Shown here in pieces: positions 16,851 through 25,473 of a stretch of 64,000 nt of DNA. The DNA lies in NCBI RefSeq assembly GCF_000379685.1, contig NZ_KB903290.1:1-64000 (forward strand). Direction: 5' to 3'. The DNA is from Catelliglobosispora koreensis DSM 44566. Lineage in GTDB: Bacteria > Actinomycetota > Actinomycetes > Mycobacteriales > Micromonosporaceae. Made by a program: the position numbers and the translations under genes. The notes below the pieces were generated by a model. That model was not told the origin of the DNA, ran no database searches, and saw only the letters and a list, made by a program, of their open reading frames with translations. How positions within the stretch are numbered: position 1 is the first letter of the stretch; the number at the start of each line of letters is the position of its first letter.

Positions 16851-17915
16851 TTACCGGCGCAGCACGCTGAACGGGACTGCCAGTGGCCGTTCAGCTTGGT
16901 GCTCAATGGGTTGCGCCCGGCCGGATGCGGCTGCCCGAAGCACCGATTCCATGATGTCGAGGATGTGGAGGGCCAGCTTGCCGCTAGCCCGGTCCTGGCC
17001 GATGAGGCCGATACCCCGGCCTCCGCCGAGGAAACCTGCCGCAGGAGCAAGCGTGGACCACTGGGCAGCGCCATTGGGCTTGAGCAGAACGTCACCGTCG
17101 AAATGGTTGGGGTCCGGGACGATGAGTGAGCCGTCCTGTCCGTGGACCTCCAGCTTGGCTGCCGCCGTGTCGACAGCATCGAAGCTCATGACAATGGTGG
17201 ACAGTGCTCCGGATGCGTGGGTCAGCACGCCGGTGACATGAGTGTCGACGCCGACCGGAATCGGCTGCCCGGCACGGGGTCCGGTGGCTATCACGCGGCT
17301 GTCGCGGGAACGGCTTGAAGCGCCGATGACGGATGACACCGGCCCAAGCATGTGAACCAGGGCTGACAGGTAGTAGGGGCCCATGTCGTAGAGCGGGCCA
17401 CCGCCGGGCTGGTAGTAGAAGTCGGGTTGATGATGCCAGGTCTCATGCCCAGGGGTCACCATCGTCGCGGTGGCTGCGACCGGCTGGCCGATGAGACCGT
17501 CATCGATGGCTTTACGGGCCGTCTGAATGCCGGAGCCCAAGACGGTATCCGGCGCGCAGCCCACCCGTAACCCGGCGTTCTCGGCCACAGCGAGGATGCG
17601 GTGCGCATCGGCGGTACTAGTCGCGATCGGCTTTTCGCAGTACACGTGTTTGCCGGCGGTGAGGATCTCGATGGCGACCTCGGCGTGCGCCGCCGGCACA
17701 GTGAGGTTCAGAACCGTGGCTATGGAGGGGTCAGCCAGCAGTTCACTGACCGGGACAGCTTTCGTGCCGTGCACCGCGGCGAACGCTTTGGCGCGGGACG
17801 GTTCGAGGTCAGCGACCGCGATGAGATCCAGCAACGGCAGGCGTTTTAGCGTGCCAGCGTATTGCGTGGCGATAGTTCCGCAGCCGATGATGCCGATGCC
17901 CTGTGCCTGGCTCAT
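16851..17915 (-). CDS. Gfo/Idh/MocA family NAD(P)-dependent oxidoreductase
   Basis: 354 residues. The N-terminal Rossmann fold has GIGIIGCGTIATQYA; the family signature CEKPIA follows at about residue 95, and the C-terminal alpha/beta domain carries GGGPLYDMGPYYLSALVHMLGP, where D and H/Y line the active site. Such enzymes oxidise or reduce sugars and inositols. The start at 17915 follows from the 4-nt ATGA overlap with the upstream ThuA-like gene, so the two are translationally coupled. ThuA-like plus Gfo/Idh pairs are common in sugar-catabolic loci of actinobacteria and suggest successive steps on a keto-sugar. Confidence 0.9.
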   Translation of the reverse strand: MSQAQGIGIIGCGTIATQYAGTLKRLPLLDLIAVADLEPSRAKAFAAVHGTKAVPVSELLADPSIATVLNLTVPAAHAEVAIEILTAGKHVYCEKPIATSTADAHRILAVAENAGLRVGCAPDTVLGSGIQTARKAIDDGLIGQPVAATATMVTPGHETWHHQPDFYYQPGGGPLYDMGPYYLSALVHMLGPVSSVIGASSRSRDSRVIATGPRAGQPIPVGVDTHVTGVLTHASGALSTIVMSFDAVDTAAAKLEVHGQDGSLIVPDPNHFDGDVLLKPNGAAQWSTLAPAAGFLGGGRGIGLIGQDRASGKLALHILDIMESVLRAAASGRAQPIEHQAERPLAVPFSVLRR

Positions 17916-18592
17916 TCGGTGTCCTTCGTGGCTGCCCACAGCAGGCCTCTTTCGATGATGGTACGGACGGAAGGGTGCTGCAGAACGGCGGTGGAATGTC
18001 CTGGGGTAGCGGCAAAGATCCTGCCGCGGCCCCACTGGCGTGTCCAGATCGCTGGCGAGGTGACCTCACGGTGCCACGGGTCACCGTCCGAACAGGACTG
18101 AGTGGTTGTCGCGAGCACATCGATGTAGCTGTCGGCGAGAACCCAGTATTGCTCGGTTACGAGGTCAAAGTCGCTGAGACCTGTGGTAATCGGATGCTCT
18201 TTGCCAGCAGGGGTCATCCGGATGGTGTGGCGGACCGATTGCCCGCCCTCCGGGCCAGGATGAGCGGCGAACTGGGCACCGGTCAGGTGCAGGTATCCGC
18301 TCGCGTTGCGGAAACTGTCAATGATGCCGCCGTGCCATCCCGCTAGCCCTGTCCCGGCTTCGACAGCAGCCAGCAGAGCGTCGAGCTCCGCGGGCTCGAT
18401 AGTGCCCATCGTGACGCACTGGACGATCAAGTCGACATTAGACAGATCCTCGAGGTACGCGGTGGGTGAGCCGGCGACGCGTACCTCGTAGCCATGGGCA
18501 CTCAGGAAAGGGATGAATATGTCGGTGGCGTTCACCGGATCATGCCCTTCCCAGCCTCCACGGACGATGAGTGCTTTTCCGCTGTGACGCAT
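17912..18592 (-). CDS. ThuA-like domain protein
   Basis: 226 residues with the glutamine-amidotransferase-like ThuA fold: KALIVRGGWEGHDP at the N-terminus, VDLIVQCVTMGTI, GLAGWHGGIIDSFRN, HPITTGLSDFDLVTEQYWVL and the C-terminal TPGHSTAVLQHPSVRTIIERGLLWA. Family members lie in trehalose and other sugar utilisation operons; the biochemical reaction of this one is not known. GGAG 6-7 nt upstream supports ATG 18592. It is first in a two-gene operon with the Gfo/Idh/MocA oxidoreductase. Confidence 0.88.
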   Translation of the reverse strand: MRHSGKALIVRGGWEGHDPVNATDIFIPFLSAHGYEVRVAGSPTAYLEDLSNVDLIVQCVTMGTIEPAELDALLAAVEAGTGLAGWHGGIIDSFRNASGYLHLTGAQFAAHPGPEGGQSVRHTIRMTPAGKEHPITTGLSDFDLVTEQYWVLADSYIDVLATTTQSCSDGDPWHREVTSPAIWTRQWGRGRIFAATPGHSTAVLQHPSVRTIIERGLLWAATKDTE

Positions 18593-18775
18593 GATTGTCG
18601 CTCCAGGTGACGTGTGGCGTGCGCCGCGGCCCTCGCCATCGCCCTACTGGCCGCGACAGAAGGCGATTACTTGTTCGCCACAAATTAGGCGGGTGTCGGC
18701 CGGCGCACAAGAACCGATCCGTTGCATGGGACGGACTGGACGGCATACCTGCGGCGCCGGCTGCCCTCATGCGAA

Positions 18776-18815
18776 GGGGAAGACCTGGGCCACGGTGGCG
18801 GCCCAGGTCTTCCCC
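18776..18815. terminator. Perfect 16-bp stem hairpin not adjacent to an annotated gene end
   Basis: GGGGAAGACCTGGGCC (18776-18791) pairs perfectly with GGCCCAGGTCTTCCCC (18800-18815) around an 8-nt loop. No annotated CDS ends here on either strand and there is no T-run. It may terminate an unannotated small transcript or insulate the divergent promoters. Confidence 0.55.
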
Positions 18816-18828
18816 AGGGAGGAGATGG

Positions 18829-18993
18829 ATGAAAGCTCCGGCGGCGAAGTTCCGGGTCTGCACTAACCTTCCGGGTCTCCGCCGCCTTCTCGGGGGAGGT
18901 CTTAAGCGTCGCAGTTCGGGCAGATCGCCGGCATTAGGCATGTCCCGTATACGGCCCCTAACACCCCTATGCTGGTTAAATGGGTCACACTGA
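18829..18993 (+). CDS. Possible small basic ORF overlapping the LuxR gene start
   Basis: ATG 18829 lies 4 nt after GGGAGGAG and just past the 16-bp hairpin. The frame encodes 54 residues, MKAPAAKFRVCTNLPGLRRL and on, rich in Arg and Lys, and ends inside the LuxR coding region. An alternative ATG at 18825 gives only 13 codons. I recognise no family; it may be a leader peptide or chance. Confidence 0.2.
   Translation: MKAPAAKFRVCTNLPGLRRLLGGGLKRRSSGRSPALGMSRIRPLTPLCWLNGSH
18945..18973 (+). promoter_or_regulatory. Leaderless promoter and palindrome of the LuxR/LAL gene
   Basis: TATGCT (18968-18973) ends 6 nt before ATG 18980. The 10-bp palindrome CCGTATACGG (18945-18954) covers the expected -35 position and is a candidate operator. 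Confidence 0.55.
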
Positions 18994-21841
18994 CCCGGCT
19001 GGCCTCTGCGACCGGGTGGACGAGCTGAAAGCGCTGCAAGAGGCCGTCAGAGCCGCAGCCGCAGCCGCGGGCGAAGGGCAGTTCGTGGCGCTTGAAGGTG
19101 CCGCGGGCATAGGCAAGACCCGGCTTCTAGCCGAGGCTGCGGCGATGTCGGCCACCGCCGGAGCAACGGTCCGAAGGGCACGTGGCTCAGAGCTCGAGCA
19201 GAATCACAGCTACGGCCTGGTCAGGCAGCTGTTCGATCCGCTATTGGCCGAGGCGGGCGAAACCCAGCGGCAGCAATGGTTGTCTGGCCCGGCCGCACAG
19301 GCGACGGCGGCGGTTGGCCACGAAACGCTTGCGGCACAACCCGTTGGTGACTTCGCAGTGCTGCATGGCCTGTACTGGCTGACATTAAACGTTTGCCAGG
19401 ACAAGCCACTCGCGCTGATCTGCGATGACCTGCACTGGGCCGATGAATCGTCGCTGCGGTTCCTGGCCCATTTGCTGCCACGCCTAAGCGAGCTTCCAGT
19501 GATCGTGCTCGCTACTTTGCGGCCCGGGGCGGCGACGGGCGAGAACCAGGAGCTGCTTGATCTGATTACCACGGATCCCGCTTGCGTGACCTTGCGGCCA
19601 AGGCCGCTTTCCGTTGACTCCGTAGCGATGCTCATTAGCGAAGTCGTTTCGGCTCAAGCGGATCCGGCGTTCGCGGCTTCTTGCCACGAGGCCTGTGGCG
19701 GGAATCCATTGCTGGTGCTCGAATGCGCCGAAACCGCGCGGGCGCAGGGAATCGCCCCGGTTGCTGGAAACCAGGAGCTGATCACCACCGGCACGAGTGA
19801 CATGCTCACCCGCAGAGTCCGGGGCTGGCTGCGCACTTTGCCGGGCGCATGCGTGAAGGTGTGTGAGGCCGTCGCGGTGCTCGGCGACAGCGCCACCATC
19901 ACGAACATCCGCGGCCTGACCGGGCTGTCCGAACCCGAAGTGCAAGACGCGGTGCGAAGGCTTCAGGCCGCGGACATCTTGGCGTCAGAGAACGCCGAAC
20001 GGCCGGAGGTGTGCGGCTTCGTCCATCCCTTGGTGCGAACGGCGATCTACACCAGCATCGCGCCGGGTGACCTTTTCGCCGGACATCGGCGGGCGTGGCG
20101 GCTGCTGTCAGACAGTGGTGATTCGGCTGAAGCTGTTGCCGCGCATCTGCTTCAGCTTCCGCCAGCGGACAGCCTCGAGGTCGCCGACGGTCTAGCGCGT
20201 GCCGCGGCGGAGGCGCTGGCCCGCGGCGCTAACCGCAACGCCTACCGCTATCTCGAGCGTGCCCTTGCCGAGCAGATGCCGAGTGGACGGCGTCTCGAAC
20301 TCCTAAAGCAAGCGCAATCGGTGGCGCGTGCCGTCGACCTCATTGCCTTCGTCGCCTGCACCAAAGACGCTTACGAGCTGGAAACTGAACCCCTGGAAAA
20401 GGCGCGCCTGGCCGCGGACTTAGGAGTTGGGCTGCTTCGGGCAGGACAGTTCAACGAGGGCAAGGACTATTTCAGCCGGTCGATGGACTTGCTACCCGCC
20501 GAGGAGCAAGATGTGCGCCGCCGGTGCCTGGCCGCCCTGTCGATCGTGTCGATAATGGTTCCCCCTGACCGAGAAAGGCTGTCCTTCCTTGAACAATGCC
20601 TGGCCTTGCCGCCGGCAGCGACCTATGGCGGCAAGTTGCTCGACGCGGTGCTGTCCATGTGGAAATGCCAGGCGTGCGATCCATCCGCGGTGGCTCGAGC
20701 CCGCCGTGCGCTGCAAGGCGGCCTGCTGGATTTCGACGTCGCACCCGAAGCGGTCCCAGCGATCTGGATTACCCTCATCGCGGCAGACGCTCCCGAAACA
20801 ATTGGCGCGCTTAACGATGCGGTGGCCCAGGTGCACGAGCATGGTTCGTCAACCGGAGCCGCCGTCGCCACCATGTTCCGGGCACTTGCCTGGCTGGCGC
20901 GGGGTGCTCTGGCCGACGCCGAGGCAGACGCGCGCGAGGCTCTCGCGCTGATCGAGGCGACACATGTGGAATCGGCACGGCATCATGCCCTGACCATCTT
21001 GACCGGCGCACTCATCGAACAAGGCCGCATCGATGAGGCGGCGCAGGTGCTCGCCCGGACCACCGCACCGGAAATGATGGCCACCCTCGAACACCACCCG
21101 TCGGGCTACATCACCTTGCTCTGTCTCGCCCGGCTGCGCCGTGCCCAAGGTGACCACACTCGCGCTTATGACTCAGCGATGCGCGTCGGCCACTCCGAGG
21201 AAGCCCGGGGCGGGACCAATCCCGCTGTCCTGCCATGGCGTACCGAGGCCGCGCTGAACTTGATCGCGCTTGGCAGGCGTGAGGAGGCAGCTGGGCTCGC
21301 CGCAGGTGAACTCGACGGGGCTCTGCGCTGGAAGGCACCTGGCCCCATCGGCCGGGCCCGGCATGTGCTGGGCTTGGCCCGCGCCGGAGATCAGGGGATC
21401 GAGCTGATGACCCAAGCGGTGGCCGAACTTGCCACGTCGTCAGCGAGTCTGGACCACGCCCGCGCGCTTTTCGATCTCGGCACCGCCCTGCGTCGCTCCG
21501 GGCACCGTGGTGAATCCAGGATGCCGCTGGGCCGTGCTGTTGAGCTAGCCCAGCAGTGCGGAGCAGCGCCTCTTCTCGAAAAGGCCACCACTGAACTCCT
21601 AGCCGCAGGCGGCCATCCGGGCAAGCACGCCAACCGCATCGCCGCGACCCTGACGCCGAGCGAGCAGCGGGTGGCCGAGCTGGCGGCAACGGGACTGTCG
21701 AATCGGCAGATAGCCCAAGAGCTTTTCATCACCCCGAAGACCGTGGAAGTCCATCTCGGCAACGCCTACCGCAAGCTGAACGTGAACTCCCGGCACCAGC
21801 TGAAAGAAAAGCTGCCTTCTGGCGCACCAGAAGGCAGCTAA
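18980..21841 (+). CDS. LuxR-family transcriptional regulator of the LAL (large ATP-binding) type
   Basis: 953 residues. The N-terminal AAA ATPase (about 10-330) has Walker A GAAGIGKTRLL and Walker B-like LALICDDLHWADE; the middle (about 350-860) is a helical TPR-like sensor region; the C-terminus (about 888-945) is a LuxR HTH (LTPSEQRVAELAATGLSNRQIAQELFITPKTVEVHLGNAYRKL). LAL proteins such as MalT activate genes on ligand and ATP binding. Targets here are unknown, though the flanking sugar genes are candidates. ATG 18980 is preceded by TATGCT at 6 nt. The last ten codons form a terminator stem. Confidence 0.92.
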   Translation: MGHTDPAGLCDRVDELKALQEAVRAAAAAAGEGQFVALEGAAGIGKTRLLAEAAAMSATAGATVRRARGSELEQNHSYGLVRQLFDPLLAEAGETQRQQWLSGPAAQATAAVGHETLAAQPVGDFAVLHGLYWLTLNVCQDKPLALICDDLHWADESSLRFLAHLLPRLSELPVIVLATLRPGAATGENQELLDLITTDPACVTLRPRPLSVDSVAMLISEVVSAQADPAFAASCHEACGGNPLLVLECAETARAQGIAPVAGNQELITTGTSDMLTRRVRGWLRTLPGACVKVCEAVAVLGDSATITNIRGLTGLSEPEVQDAVRRLQAADILASENAERPEVCGFVHPLVRTAIYTSIAPGDLFAGHRRAWRLLSDSGDSAEAVAAHLLQLPPADSLEVADGLARAAAEALARGANRNAYRYLERALAEQMPSGRRLELLKQAQSVARAVDLIAFVACTKDAYELETEPLEKARLAADLGVGLLRAGQFNEGKDYFSRSMDLLPAEEQDVRRRCLAALSIVSIMVPPDRERLSFLEQCLALPPAATYGGKLLDAVLSMWKCQACDPSAVARARRALQGGLLDFDVAPEAVPAIWITLIAADAPETIGALNDAVAQVHEHGSSTGAAVATMFRALAWLARGALADAEADAREALALIEATHVESARHHALTILTGALIEQGRIDEAAQVLARTTAPEMMATLEHHPSGYITLLCLARLRRAQGDHTRAYDSAMRVGHSEEARGGTNPAVLPWRTEAALNLIALGRREEAAGLAAGELDGALRWKAPGPIGRARHVLGLARAGDQGIELMTQAVAELATSSASLDHARALFDLGTALRRSGHRGESRMPLGRAVELAQQCGAAPLLEKATTELLAAGGHPGKHANRIAATLTPSEQRVAELAATGLSNRQIAQELFITPKTVEVHLGNAYRKLNVNSRHQLKEKLPSGAPEGS
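21810..21839. terminator. Terminator embedded in the 3' coding end of the LuxR gene
   Basis: AGCTGCCTTCTGG (21810-21822) and CCAGAAGGCAGCT (21827-21839) form a perfect 13-bp stem with a 4-nt loop. The stem encodes the last residues (KLPSGAPEGS) and reaches into the stop codon. It can serve both convergent genes. Confidence 0.75.
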
Positions 21842-21848
21842 TTCCTCG

Positions 21849-22721
21849 CTAGCCGATCAGTTTCCAGGTCGGCATGGTGTAGAGGTCGCCTGGCACCCAC
21901 GGGTCGTAGGTGTGCCGGACGAAATACACCCGGTCATAGCCCGGCGAGAACGACAGGTGGTACTCGTCTGCCGCCGTGTTGATGGCCGGTCCGAGGTTGC
22001 GGGGTGTGGTCCACCTGCCGCCGATGCGAACCGATACCCACTGATCGCCCAGGCCCTGCCCGCCAGCGCGTTCCAGTCCCGTGAAGAACAAGACGTTGCC
22101 GCCCGGCAGGATGACCGGGTTGAACTCCCAGCCGGCCGTATTGACCGGTGCCCCAAGGCTTTCCGCCGGCCCATACGTGCCGTCGGCCAGGGGGCGGGAG
22201 CGGTAGATGTCGAACTCGCCCGTTCGGTCGCTGGCGAAATACAGCGTGCCATCGAGCGCGACCGAGGGGTAAAGCTCGTCGGACGGGCTGTTCACGGAAC
22301 CGAGGTGCTGGGGTGACGACCAGCCGGAGCTGGTGCGCCGCACCATCCACAGGTCCACATCGGAGCGTGGGGCACCGCCGACGGGGCGGATCGAGGAGAA
22401 GAACAACCGCGAACCGTCCGGGGTGATGAACGGGTCGAGATCGCTGTGTGTGCCCGAGAAGGGGGCGGGGGTGGCGGCCGTCCAGGCTCCGTTTACCTTG
22501 CGCGACACCATGATGGTGGCTTCGCGCGAGATGGGGAAGAAGTCCTGTCCGCGCCCGAAATAAGCCGTGTCGCCGTCGAGATCGAAAACGATCCGGTACT
22601 CCTCGGCGTCGGTGGAGATGACCCCAGGGGCGAAGACGTCACCGGTGCCGGGCTTGGCCTGCGCCGGCGAGGCAACAACCGTGCTGAGCAACAGCACGGC
22701 CGAGGCGAACACAAGTTTCAT
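21849..22721 (-). CDS. Secreted TolB/PD40-like beta-propeller protein
   Basis: 290 residues. Residues 1-22 (MKLVFASAVLLLSTVVASPAQA) are a Sec signal peptide. The rest shows repeated PD40-type blades: DLDPFITPDGSRLFFSS, DELYPSVALDGTLYFASDR, EFNPVILPGGNVLFFTG and DEYHLSFSPGYDRVYFVRH. Such propellers bind proteins or ligands outside the cell; no catalytic motif is visible. The frame is open to 22823 but TAACCT (22729-22734, minus strand) lies 7 nt before ATG 22721 and the signal peptide starts there. Confidence 0.82.
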   Translation of the reverse strand: MKLVFASAVLLLSTVVASPAQAKPGTGDVFAPGVISTDAEEYRIVFDLDGDTAYFGRGQDFFPISREATIMVSRKVNGAWTAATPAPFSGTHSDLDPFITPDGSRLFFSSIRPVGGAPRSDVDLWMVRRTSSGWSSPQHLGSVNSPSDELYPSVALDGTLYFASDRTGEFDIYRSRPLADGTYGPAESLGAPVNTAGWEFNPVILPGGNVLFFTGLERAGGQGLGDQWVSVRIGGRWTTPRNLGPAINTAADEYHLSFSPGYDRVYFVRHTYDPWVPGDLYTMPTWKLIG

Positions 22722-22782
22722 GCGCCAGAGGTTAGGAACCCGCCAGAGCTTGCGGTAGAAGCGTTGTGACGAACGGGAGAAA

Positions 22783-23475
22783 TCAGTGGACGGACAGTCC
22801 GAGGGCGGCGCGGACCGCGTCACGGTAGGACCGGCCGGTGATCACTGATGCTCCTGAACCGAGGCGCAGCACGAACTCACCGTGCGCCAGGGTTTCCACC
22901 TCGCGCACCTGATCGGGCCGCACGGCACAGGATCGGTGCACCCGCAGCAAACCCACCCGTGTGCACAGGTTGGCCAGGGTGTCGCGCAGCAAGTAGGACT
23001 GCTGGCCGGAGTGCACGCGCACGTAATTGCCTTCGGCCCGCGCACAGTCGATGGAATCGACGTCAACGAAACGGATCGTCCGGCCGACGTCAACGGGCAG
23101 CCGTCGCAGCGGGGTGACCGGCTGAACGGGCCGCCGCTGGCGATAGCGATCGAGCGACTGGGCCAGCCGGTCGCGCGTGAACGGCTTCATCAGGTAGTCG
23201 AGGGCCTCGAACTCGAATGCGCGCAAGGCATGCTCACTGAACGCGCTGACGAAAATGACCTCTGGCGCGACGGTCCCGAGGGAGAACCCGTCGCCGCCGG
23301 GCATCCGGACATCCAGAAAGATCAGGTCCGGCTGCGTCGCCTGCATAAGGTCGCGGGCTTCGGCGACCGTGCCGCCTTCGCCGACCACATCGACGTCGGG
23401 ACAGTCGCGCAGCAGGTCACGCAACCGGCGCCGGGCCGGCGGCTCGTCGTCTATCACCAGGGTGCGAATCATCAC
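22783..23475 (-). CDS. LytTR-type response regulator
   Basis: 230 residues: receiver domain (1-120) with acidic pocket DDE (9-11), phosphoacceptor Asp55 (LIFLDVRMPG), and Lys in LMKPFT; then a LytTR DNA-binding domain (about 125-228, IRFVDVDSIDCARAEGNYVRVH ... RVHRSCAVRPDQV). It overlaps the preceding kinase gene by 59 nt, so synthesis is coupled. ATG 23475 and 23472 are both possible. LytTR proteins bind direct repeats of about 10 bp; I did not identify a target site. Confidence 0.93.
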   Translation of the reverse strand: MMIRTLVIDDEPPARRRLRDLLRDCPDVDVVGEGGTVAEARDLMQATQPDLIFLDVRMPGGDGFSLGTVAPEVIFVSAFSEHALRAFEFEALDYLMKPFTRDRLAQSLDRYRQRRPVQPVTPLRRLPVDVGRTIRFVDVDSIDCARAEGNYVRVHSGQQSYLLRDTLANLCTRVGLLRVHRSCAVRPDQVREVETLAHGEFVLRLGSGASVITGRSYRDAVRAALGLSVH

Positions 23476-24514
23476 CTGTTATGACGCTGAAGGGCAGGCG
23501 AATGGTGGCCACGGTTCCGCCATTTTGGCCCGGCCGCACGCGGAAATCGTGTTTTCCCGCGTAGAGGCGGCGTAGCCGGGCCGCGGTGTTGCTCAGCCCG
23601 ATGCCGTGAGCCGCCTCGGCAGCGATGCCGACGCCGTCGTCGCTGATCGTCAGCAGGAGCTGGCCGTCGTTGTGACGGGCACTGATCGCGAGCACGCCGG
23701 GTGCCGAACGCGGCCATAACCCGTGGCGGATGGCGTTTTCGGCCAGCGGTTGCAAGAGCAGCGGCGGCACCGCGGCCGGCAGTGTCCCGGGATCGATGTC
23801 CCAGGTGACGGTCAGCCGGTCGGCAAAACGGATCTGCTCAATGTCCACATAGGACCGCAGCACAGCCAGCTCTTCGTCAAGGGGCACAAGGAGTCTGCCG
23901 TCGCTGTCGAGGCTGTGGCGCAGCAGGTCACCGAGCCCGGCGATCATGCGTTCGGCCGTGTCGGGGTCATCGTGCACGTGGGCGGCGATGGCGTTGAGGG
24001 TGTTGAACAGGAAATGCGGCTGCAGCTGGGTGCGCAGAGCGTGCAGCGAGGCCTGGGTCAGCTGCGCCTCGCGCTCGCGATGCGCGCGGGCGTAGTAAAG
24101 CGCATGTGCCCCAATGGTTATCAGTCCGTAGAGGAACAGGTTGTTATAGACGCTGATCATCATCAGCTCGCCGAAAGGGGGCACAGCTTCGGCGTACCAG
24201 CCGATGAAGGGGTTGAAAAGCGCTACCACGACGGCCCGGCCGAAAACGGTGGCCGCGAGGCCGAGCACATGCACACCGATCCCGGCGATTCCGGTGCGGC
24301 CCAAGGGCCACCGGGCCGCGAGCCACAGCGCGGCCAGGGTGGTGGGGATCCAGAGCAAATTACTTGCCATGCTGGTACGCCATAAATGCGCCCAAGGCGC
24401 TGGTTCACCCCCGGCGAGGTGCATCTGGCCGAGGTTGATGATGTCGATCAGCCCCCAGGCCACCCACCATCCGCTCACCACGGCGAGGGCGACGATGACG
24501 CGACGCACGCTCAT
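23417..24514 (-). CDS. LytS/YehU-type sensor histidine kinase
   Basis: 365 residues. Four hydrophobic segments lie within residues 1-140. The His_kinase box has His167 in LRTQLQPHFLFNTLNAI, and the HATPase domain follows (PPLLLQPLAENAIRHG, ISDDGVGI, HGIGLSNTAARL). It phosphorylates the LytTR regulator encoded immediately downstream. The stimulus is unknown; the downstream TolB-like secreted protein may be a partner or target. TATGCT (24523-24528, minus strand) lies 8 nt before the ATG, a probable leaderless start. Confidence 0.92.
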   Translation of the reverse strand: MSVRRVIVALAVVSGWWVAWGLIDIINLGQMHLAGGEPAPWAHLWRTSMASNLLWIPTTLAALWLAARWPLGRTGIAGIGVHVLGLAATVFGRAVVVALFNPFIGWYAEAVPPFGELMMISVYNNLFLYGLITIGAHALYYARAHREREAQLTQASLHALRTQLQPHFLFNTLNAIAAHVHDDPDTAERMIAGLGDLLRHSLDSDGRLLVPLDEELAVLRSYVDIEQIRFADRLTVTWDIDPGTLPAAVPPLLLQPLAENAIRHGLWPRSAPGVLAISARHNDGQLLLTISDDGVGIAAEAAHGIGLSNTAARLRRLYAGKHDFRVRPGQNGGTVATIRLPFSVITGDDSHPGDRRRAAGPAPVA

Positions 24515-24603
24515 GGCCGCGCAGCATAGCCTGCTTCACCACCGCACGGCGATGCGTGAAAGTCGGTTTCTCCGCCGGCGGCGACCCGGTACGGTGCGGT
24601 GTC

Positions 24604-25110
24604 GTGAGATCGGCAAGCGAACAGGACATCCGTAACTCGTTCATCAACTGTTCCAAGGGCGAGGCCAAGCGGCTTCCCGTGCCCAGGAACCTGGCCACGC
24701 AGCCTTGGGAGGATCTGGACTTTCTGGGCTGGCATGACCCGCAAGCGCCCGAGCGCAGTTATCTGGTGGCCGAGCTAGCCGGTGACCTGACCGGGATCGC
24801 GCTGCGCATCGCGACGCAGAAGCGTGGATTGATGCACACCAACATCTGCTCGCTGTGCCTGACGGCGCATTCGGGCAACGGTGTGTCGATGATGACGGCT
24901 CGCAAGACCGGCGAGCAGGGGAGGCTGGGCAACTCCGCGGGGCTGTACGTGTGCACCGACCTGGCGTGTTCGCTATATCTGCGGGGCAAGAAGACGCCGG
25001 TGAACGGGTCCCGGATCGAAGAGTCGCTTAGTGAAGCGGAACAGGTGGCGCGCCTGCACACCAAGCTTTCGGGCTTCTTCACCGCGCTGTCGGCGCCTGT
25101 GAGCAGGTAA
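24604..25110 (+). CDS. FBP-domain protein (EF-G-binding, FusB-type treble-clef zinc finger)
   Basis: 168 residues. The C-terminal treble-clef zinc finger is visible: C-S-L-C (NICSLCLTAHSG) and C-T-D-L-A-C (LYVCTDLACSLYLRGKK). The N-terminus (IRNSFINCSKGEAKRLPVPRNL ... DFLGWHDPQAPERSYLV) matches the actinobacterial FBP family. Proteins of the FusB type bind EF-G and release it from fusidic-acid-stalled ribosomes; whether this one confers resistance is not shown. GTG 24604 is preceded by TACGGT at 8 nt. It is divergent from the LytS-like kinase gene. Confidence 0.85.
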   Translation: MRSASEQDIRNSFINCSKGEAKRLPVPRNLATQPWEDLDFLGWHDPQAPERSYLVAELAGDLTGIALRIATQKRGLMHTNICSLCLTAHSGNGVSMMTARKTGEQGRLGNSAGLYVCTDLACSLYLRGKKTPVNGSRIEESLSEAEQVARLHTKLSGFFTALSAPVSR

Positions 25111-25111
25111 A

Positions 25112-25145
25112 AAGCCGGGCGGCCACGGGGGGAGCCGCCCGGCTT
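25112..25145 (+). terminator. Terminator hairpin after the FBP gene
   Basis: AAGCCGGGCGGC (25112-25123) pairs perfectly with GCCGCCCGGCTT (25134-25145) around a 10-nt loop, beginning 2 nt after the stop codon. Confidence 0.8.
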
Positions 25146-25473
25146 CACGTAAACGTAACGCGATTGACCAGCGCCGGCGGTAGGCCAAATAGGCAAAAAA
25201 GGACAGCCAGATAAGGCGGGTTCTCAGGCCGGTAGGCCGGCCCTAGAAGCGCCTTAAAGCGCCCCGTGCCGGCCCACCCGCTATGCAGGCAGCCGCACCG
25301 ACCCCCGTCCGGAGCGGTTACCCATCCCCAGAACACCTCACGGGGCACACAACCGGGCCGTCGGTGCCACGCCGCGAATGTTCAGAGCACCACGATATGC
25401 CCCATATTGTTGAATCGTCCATATCCAAAGGTCTACATCACGTTGATCTGTTGGACAGTTGCATAGTGGACGG
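25146..25473. other. Intergenic region without recognisable gene
   Basis: About 330 bp. Frames here lack coding-like third-position bias and hold no protein I recognise. Only small symmetric elements are visible: GGCCGGTAGGCCGGCC (about 25228-25243) and ATATGCCCCATAT (about 25396-25408). The last 80 bp are AT-rich and contain the promoter of the following acetyltransferase. Confidence 0.5.

Larger units (their letters stand above)
18593..18979. other. 387-bp intergenic region with strong hairpin and possible small ORF
   Basis: No annotated-length gene fits. It holds the divergent promoters of the ThuA operon and the LuxR regulator, a 16-bp hairpin (18776-18815), a Shine-Dalgarno-like GGGAGGAG (about 18817-18824) followed by a short basic ORF starting at 18829, and the palindrome CCGTATACGG (18945-18954) at the -35 position of the LuxR gene. 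Confidence 0.5.

Noticed and set aside
15503-17179. Long minus-strand open frame (558 codons) opposite the GH5 gene
   Set aside because: It mirrors the high-GC third positions of the GH5 gene and spans the terminator and the start of the oxidoreductase gene; its translation has no family-like motif.
25146-25473. Possible riboswitch in the FBP-GNAT intergenic region
   Set aside because: Several short complementary segments exist, but no known riboswitch core could be traced and the downstream gene is a generic acetyltransferase.
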